From CAYRGQ01 sp964423925 (GTDB lineage: Bacteria; Bacteroidota; Bacteroidia; Sphingobacteriales; Sphingobacteriaceae): a stretch of DNA of 64,000 nucleotides. The DNA lies in contig CAYRGQ010000012.1 of assembly GCA_964423925.1 (NCBI GenBank), positions 1-64,000 of the forward strand, read 5' to 3'. The notes beneath the pieces were generated by a model. The model saw only the letters and a program-made list of their open reading frames with translations. It did no database searches and was not told the DNA's origin. A program made the translations under genes and the position numbers. This document shows positions 63,873-64,000 of the stretch, piece after piece; within the stretch, counting starts at the first letter, position 1, and every line of letters begins with the position of its first letter.

Positions 63873-64000
63873 TACCAATCGAGTAATTCCAATATCCGAT
63901 TGAGATCCTCCTCGGAATGGAAAGGGATTTCGATGGCGCCCGTCCCTTTTTTAGCGGACACTTTAAGTTTTACGCGCGAGGAAAATCGCGAAGCGAGGTC
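63872..64000 (-). CDS. parB: ParB chromosome-partitioning protein, C-terminal end (cut by window edge)
   Basis: Only the last 42 residues are visible, running off the right edge. They read DLASRFSSRVKLKVSAKKG.. then GAIEIPFHSEEDLNRILELL and end in Trp before TAA. This is the C-terminal dimerisation region typical of ParB. The stop overlaps the DUF5683 start. The identity rests on this short stretch and on the conserved gene order. Confidence 0.8.
   Translation of the reverse strand, partial: DLASRFSSRVKLKVSAKKGTGAIEIPFHSEEDLNRILELLDW

Overview
The window is chromosomal DNA of a member of the Bacteroidota, most likely a Sphingobacteriaceae-type organism with about 50% GC (Parapedobacter-like is my inference, not shown). 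The reasons are TAnnTTTG -7 promoter boxes before many genes, an almost complete lack of Shine-Dalgarno sequences, many short lipoproteins with the Cys lipobox, families typical of the phylum (DUF3127, DUF5683, DUF2911, DUF4091, short CarB without its allosteric domain), and the gene order parB-DUF5683-dapB-lepB. I saw no tRNA, rRNA, CRISPR array, prophage or intact insertion sequence.

Layout. 1-1426 holds accC (biotin carboxylase). 1454-3262 is the most unusual stretch: seven visible copies of a 119-bp imperfect palindrome repeated with a 143-bp period, interrupted by one lipoprotein gene (1747-2376) and by a 100-N assembly gap placed inside a repeat linker. 3337-5518 carries a flippase-like membrane protein, a short-chain dehydrogenase and a lipoprotein. 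5524-11840 (minus) is a two-gene AddAB/RecB-type helicase-nuclease operon. 12008-18147 is a fatty-acid beta-oxidation operon (marR-fadN-fadA-fadE) with a canonical promoter and a palindrome over its presumed start site that looks like the MarR operator. 18336-21106 (minus) is a YceI / outer-membrane barrel / YceI cluster.

21578-23307 has a small lipoprotein and a translationally coupled sigma factor / anti-sigma-like membrane protein pair. 23326-29696 (minus) holds a nitroreductase, peptidase T, a universal stress protein, DUF4197, and three exported phosphodiester-directed enzymes (EEP family, GDPD family, phosphodiester glycosidase). 29827-36000 has small membrane proteins (DUF2752, TM2), an HD hydrolase, a THUMP RNA methyltransferase, DUF3127, fumC with a coupled lipoprotein, and dapF. 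36038-44610 has a Do/DegP protease, a bacilliredoxin, ahcY, a nicotinamide riboside uptake and phosphorylation pair, an outer membrane protein and carB.

44748-57632 has a ribosome hibernation factor, two MFS transporters, a large SNF2 helicase, DUF937, gltX, an operon of histidine kinase, DinB and thioesterase, and a DUF4091 lipoprotein. 58080-64000 has DUF2911, cdaA (c-di-AMP synthase), pdxJ, and the minus-strand run parB (cut by the window edge)-DUF5683-dapB-lepB.

Most of the window is housekeeping. The region least explained by known genes is the palindromic array at 1454-3262. Several translationally coupled pairs (TAATG, TAGTG and ATGA junctions) and four promoters with exactly 20-bp spacing between TTTG-like and TAnnTTTG boxes are directly visible.
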